The notes under the pieces: generated by a model | Told to the model about the DNA's origin: nothing | What the model saw: the letters and a program-made list of their open reading frames with translations, nothing else | Databases searched by the model: none | In this document: piece by piece, positions 6,007-8,639 of the stretch | Numbering within the stretch: position 1 is the stretch's first letter | Layout: each line of letters begins with the position of its first letter | Made by a program: the position numbers and the translations under genes | Assembly: GCA_029264225.1 (NCBI GenBank) | Contig: JARICB010000198.1 | Location: forward strand, 1-8,639 | Length of the DNA stretch: 8,639 nucleotides | Direction of reading: 5' to 3' | Source of the DNA: Nocardioides sp. | Lineage (GTDB): Bacteria; Actinomycetota; Actinomycetes; Propionibacteriales; Nocardioidaceae

Positions 6007-6933
6007 TCAGGGCGCCGAACGGATCAGGTCGATCATTCCCTGTCGCACCTCGATGGTCGGCTCGAAGCCGAGCACCTCCTTGGCGCGGGTGATGTCGGCG
6101 GCGCGGCGTGAGGCGATGACGTCGCGCTCGTTGAAGATCGGCTTGACGTCGGCGTTGACCGCCTCGATCAGGATCTCGGCCAACTGGGCGATCGTGGTGT
6201 CGATGCCGGTACCGATGTTGACCGGGAGGTTGGACTTCTCGCAGTCCAGTGCCAGCACGAGCGAGCGCGCGATGTCGTGTACGTGGATGAAGTCCATCGA
6301 CTGTTCGCCCTTGCCATCGATCACCGGCGGCTGGCCGCTACGGATCCGGTTGACGAAGTGGTTGATGACCGAGGTGTAGTAGGCGGTGGTCTTCTGACCG
6401 GGGCCATAGACGTTGAAGAACCGCAGCGCGATCCACGACAGGTCGTTGCGTCGCTCGTAGAAGCCGAGCAGGTCTTCGCCCGCACGCTTGGAGATGCAGT
6501 AGGGCGTCTGCGGAGACAGCCGGTCGTCCTCGTGCATCGGCAACCGCTCGGGATCGCCGTACACGGACGCGGAGGAGCAGTAGACGAGCCGGTCCACACC
6601 GTGGTCGGCGGCCGCAGCAAACACGTTGTGGTTGCCGATCATGTTGATGTCCATGGACTCGGCCGGGTCCGACTGGCTCTTGTTGATGGAGACCGCGGCT
6701 GCGTGGATCACCTTCGAGCAGCCCTTCATCGCTGCGTGGACGGCGCCACCGTAGCGAACATCCTGGTCGATCAGTTCGACTCCGTCGCCCAGCGCCGCCA
6801 CTGCGTCACGATCGCCGCGGAACATGTTGTCGAAGATGCGGACGTTGTAGTCCTTCTCCAGCAGCAGTGGCACCACGTGCAAGCCGATGAAGCCGGCGCC
6901 GCCGGTGAAGAAGACCGTTTCTTTGGAGGTCAT
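6007..6933 (-). CDS. NAD-dependent epimerase/dehydratase (extended SDR), UDP-glucose 4-epimerase-like
   Basis: The product is 308 residues from the ATG at 6933-6931. The nucleotide-binding motif TGGAGFIG lies close to the N-terminus. A Ser pair in CSSASVYGDP and the Tyr-Lys pair in PYCISKRAGE supply the SDR catalytic residues, followed by the substrate-site segment ALRFFNVYGPGQ and MDFIHVHDIA. These fit the nucleotide-sugar 4-epimerase/4,6-dehydratase group; an epimerase is more likely because the motif reads TGGAGFIG and the length is near 310. The frame extends 2 codons upstream to a TTG at 6939, but AGGAG at 6947-6943 lies 9 nt before the ATG and only 3 nt before the TTG, so I choose the ATG. 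It sits 54 nt after the glycosyltransferase gene and 2 nt before the acyltransferase gene. It would supply a donor sugar; which one is unknown. Confidence 0.88.
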   Translation of the reverse strand: MTSKETVFFTGGAGFIGLHVVPLLLEKDYNVRIFDNMFRGDRDAVAALGDGVELIDQDVRYGGAVHAAMKGCSKVIHAAAVSINKSQSDPAESMDINMIGNHNVFAAAADHGVDRLVYCSSASVYGDPERLPMHEDDRLSPQTPYCISKRAGEDLLGFYERRNDLSWIALRFFNVYGPGQKTTAYYTSVINHFVNRIRSGQPPVIDGKGEQSMDFIHVHDIARSLVLALDCEKSNLPVNIGTGIDTTIAQLAEILIEAVNADVKPIFNERDVIASRRAADITRAKEVLGFEPTIEVRQGMIDLIRSAP

Positions 6934-6942
6934 AGTCAAGTG

Positions 6943-6947
6943 CTCCT
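6943..6947 (-). promoter_or_regulatory. Ribosome binding site that decides the epimerase start
   Basis: AGGAG on the - strand lies 9 nt upstream of the ATG at 6933 and 3 nt upstream of an in-frame TTG at 6939. The spacing favours the ATG. It is the clearest Shine-Dalgarno in the - operon and suggests independent ribosome entry after the 54-nt gap. Confidence 0.65.
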
Positions 6948-6987
6948 GAGGTGGGGTTTCGCTCGCCGGAGAGGCGGCGGAAGGTTA

Positions 6988-8190
6988 TCAGCGGACGGTG
7001 GTCTGCTCGCCCGTGCGGGTCAAGTCGGCGAGGGTGTCAAGGTGCTTGTCGAGAACGCGTTCCAGCGCGAAGTGCTCGTCGACGACCCGACTGGCACTGG
7101 CTCCGATGGTCGCACGCGCGTCTGGATCTCCCAGCACGTGGAGCAGTCGGTCGCTGAGACCACGCACGTCGCCGCGCGGGCACAGGTGGATGTCACGTCC
7201 CTCCACCAGGTCGACGCCGGGGAAGTTGTCGAGGCGGCCCCAGCCGACCACGGGCACGCCGGCGGCCATCGACTCGAGAGTCGCGGTGCCGAGCCCGTCG
7301 CCCTGCTCGTGGGCCTCGACATCGGCGGCGGCGAGGAGGTGGGGGATCGAGGTCTTGGGCACCGGACCGAGGCTACGGACCGCGTGTTCGATCCCGAGCT
7401 CCTTGGCTCGGGTAAGGAAGGGGTCGTAGTAGACGCGCCCTACGACAGCCAGGACCGCATTGGGGTGCCGCTCCAACACCGCAGGCATCGCTTCGACGAT
7501 TCCGACCCTGTCGCGCTGAGGGATGACGTGCCCGACCGAGACGATCAGTGGGCAGTCCGGCCCGACCCCGATCAGTTCGCGTCCGGTTGCCGCGTCGCCG
7601 GTTCGTACCCACACCGGGTCGACACCGACCGGAATCGCCACGGTGTCGCGGTAGGCGCCCCGGTAGCGGTCGGTGATGTAGTCCTGCATGTAGGTGTCCA
7701 TGACCACCAGCCGCGGTCGGTGGCGACGCATCATGGGCTTGACCATGGTGGCGTCCAGCCCGCGGAAGATCCGGCTGTAGTGCGCGGCGGGGTTCTCCAA
7801 CCGGGTGTGGATGCTCAGCAGGGTCGGGATGTTGCGGCGGCGGGCATAGTTTCCGGTGGCCCAGGTCAGATCCATGAACTGGCCGTGCTGGTGGATCACG
7901 TCAGGACCGAAGGCGTCGAGGATCGAGTTGAGTCGGCGGGCCAGCCCTGGACGGGTGACGAACGAGAGATCGAACGAGACGTTGATCCGGCTCTCGGGGA
8001 GGGTGGCTGCCGGGAGTCTGATGATGCGGACCCCTTCGCGTACCTCCTCGTTCGGCGCCCCGTCGTACTGCGCGGTCAGGACGAGCACCTCGTGACCGCG
8101 CCGGGCGTAGCCACGTGCGAGCGAGTCGCTGAGGTGGGAGCTGCCTCCTACCCGTGGCGGGAAGAAGTTGTTGACGACGACGATGCGCAC
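6988..8190 (-). CDS. GT4-type (GT-B fold) glycosyltransferase
   Basis: The product is 400 residues, typical for family 4 glycosyltransferases, which use nucleotide-sugar donors at the cytoplasmic face of the membrane. The N-terminal domain shows NNFFPPRVGGSSHLSDSLA (7-25) and RRGHEVLVLTA (30-40), the acceptor-side glycine loop and second strand. DVIHQHG (97-103) is the usual strand before the active site. The donor domain has LIVSVGHVIPQRD (215-227), LAVVGRVYYD, LLAAADVEAHEQGD and DGLGTATLESMAAGVPVVG (298-316). The E-x7-E motif is present as D298-x7-E306. The start is GTG at 8190, 2 nt after the previous stop (TGACCGTG), with little Shine-Dalgarno, so coupled translation is likely. It ends in tandem in-frame stops, TGA then TAA (6990-6985). 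Donor and acceptor are not predictable here. Confidence 0.92.
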   Translation of the reverse strand: MRIVVVNNFFPPRVGGSSHLSDSLARGYARRGHEVLVLTAQYDGAPNEEVREGVRIIRLPAATLPESRINVSFDLSFVTRPGLARRLNSILDAFGPDVIHQHGQFMDLTWATGNYARRRNIPTLLSIHTRLENPAAHYSRIFRGLDATMVKPMMRRHRPRLVVMDTYMQDYITDRYRGAYRDTVAIPVGVDPVWVRTGDAATGRELIGVGPDCPLIVSVGHVIPQRDRVGIVEAMPAVLERHPNAVLAVVGRVYYDPFLTRAKELGIEHAVRSLGPVPKTSIPHLLAAADVEAHEQGDGLGTATLESMAAGVPVVGWGRLDNFPGVDLVEGRDIHLCPRGDVRGLSDRLLHVLGDPDARATIGASASRVVDEHFALERVLDKHLDTLADLTRTGEQTTVR

Positions 8191-8192
8191 GG

Positions 8193-8639
8193 TCAGTTCC
8201 TAAGCAGTGGGTCGGAGGAGATCGGAGTGTGGGCTGGCGTCGGCTTGCGACGAACCCGATCCAGGACGTGCACACCGGAGTCGGCGAGCAGGGACACGAT
8301 CAGGGCCGCGACGATTGCACCCATGACGAGCACCAGGCTCACCAGCGTCAGTTCGTTGCTGATGACTGTTTCCCAGGGGCCGTCGAGGCCGCTGCCGGTG
8401 ATTCCGGAAGTGTTGCGACGCAGCAGGGTGTAGAAACCTTCCACGTGGACGCTGGCGAGGAGCAGCAGCGCAAGGCTGAGTAGGGCGACTGCGCTACCCG
8501 ACAGCTGATCGCGGACGGGGCGCCGCACCGGACCAAGCGCCGCCAACACCGGCAGCATGACGGTCAGGGGCAGGGTGTAGCGACCCTGCCAGACCGGTCC
8601 GTTCGCGTTCCACTGGATTGCTTCGAGCAGGATCGGAGC
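8193..8639 (-). CDS. C-terminal part of a multi-spanning membrane protein, DUF2142-like (5' truncated by window edge)
   Basis: The frame is open from the right edge (codon 8639-8637) to TGA at 8195-8193, giving 148 residues. A Met at 8558 is internal, because coding continues upstream without a stop. Visible features are a WNANGPVWQGRYTLPL segment (residues ~10-25) and hydrophobic spans at about 22-36, 47-66 (VALLSLALLLLASV) and 98-120 (LVSLVLVMGAIVAALIV), then a polar, basic, probably cytoplasmic tail. The QGRY-LPL element is what I associate with DUF2142 membrane proteins, often found in actinobacterial and streptococcal surface-glycan loci. Their function is not settled; a GT-C-like transferase is one suggestion. 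The family call is from memory of this motif. It is the first visible gene of the - operon and ends 2 nt before the glycosyltransferase start. Confidence 0.7.
   Translation of the reverse strand, partial: APILLEAIQWNANGPVWQGRYTLPLTVMLPVLAALGPVRRPVRDQLSGSAVALLSLALLLLASVHVEGFYTLLRRNTSGITGSGLDGPWETVISNELTLVSLVLVMGAIVAALIVSLLADSGVHVLDRVRRKPTPAHTPISSDPLLRN

Noticed and set aside
6934..6987. A terminator or internal promoter between the glycosyltransferase and epimerase genes
   Set aside because: No stable stem followed by a T run is visible, and the only TANNNT (TAACCT on the - strand at 6987-6982) overlaps the tandem stop codons with no -35.
6277..8433. A 718-codon open frame on the + strand opposite the glycosyltransferase and epimerase genes
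   Set aside because: It is antisense to two genes with clear family motifs, is rich in Val, Asp, Arg and Gly as expected from reversed GC-rich codons, and shows no domain. It is a shadow frame.
8193..8558. Reading the right-edge membrane protein as a complete 121-residue protein
   Set aside because: The frame stays open to the window edge and the upstream residues (QGRY-LPL element) look coding, so the Met at 8558 is internal.
1..8639. A defence, phage or mobile-element system
   Set aside because: No nuclease, integrase, transposase, toxin-antitoxin or reverse transcriptase motif is seen in any plausible gene, and base composition is even throughout.

Overview
The window is high-GC DNA with dense gene packing, frequent GTG starts and one TANNNT-like -10 placed for a leaderless start. 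Together these suggest an actinobacterium; the genus cannot be told from the sequence. Nearly every base is coding, and all recognisable products point to assembly of a cell-surface or secreted glycan. I see no RNA genes, CRISPR arrays, insertion sequences or attachment sites, and no gene-free stretch over 300 bases.

Layout: (1) bases 1-200 hold the 3' end of an unrecognised + strand gene. (2) Bases 187-2739 (-) encode an 850-residue multidomain protein: an N-terminal pair of FD..Y/H..G repeats, an RgpF-like (rhamnan synthesis protein F) domain, and a C-terminal region resembling CDP-glycerol glycerophosphotransferases but lacking their signature residues. (3) A 79-bp divergent intergenic region carries an 8-bp inverted repeat and two -10-like hexamers. 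(4) A + strand operon follows: a 178-residue coiled-coil protein with the same repeat pair, an L-2-hydroxyglutarate oxidase (LhgO) family flavoprotein overlapping it by 4 nt, and a Gfo/Idh/MocA sugar-nucleotide dehydrogenase. (5) Facing it is a - strand operon, read from the right edge leftwards: the end of a DUF2142-like membrane protein, a GT4 glycosyltransferase, an NAD-dependent sugar epimerase/dehydratase, and a left-handed beta-helix acyltransferase.

How the genes may work together: the epimerase and the Gfo/Idh/MocA dehydrogenase would modify nucleotide sugars. The acyltransferase would acetylate an amino sugar, the GT4 enzyme and the RgpF-like protein would transfer sugars, and the membrane protein may act at the membrane stage. 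The most striking element is the LhgO homologue beside the sugar dehydrogenase. Some sugar 3-dehydrogenases of the Gfo/Idh/MocA family are recycled with 2-oxoglutarate and release 2-hydroxyglutarate, so an adjacent LhgO could regenerate 2-oxoglutarate and draw the reaction forward. This is an inference. The aminotransferase expected for a 2,3-diamino sugar pathway is not in the window.

Both convergent gene pairs overlap at their 3' ends (14 and 11 nt), leaving no intergenic room for a standard intrinsic terminator.
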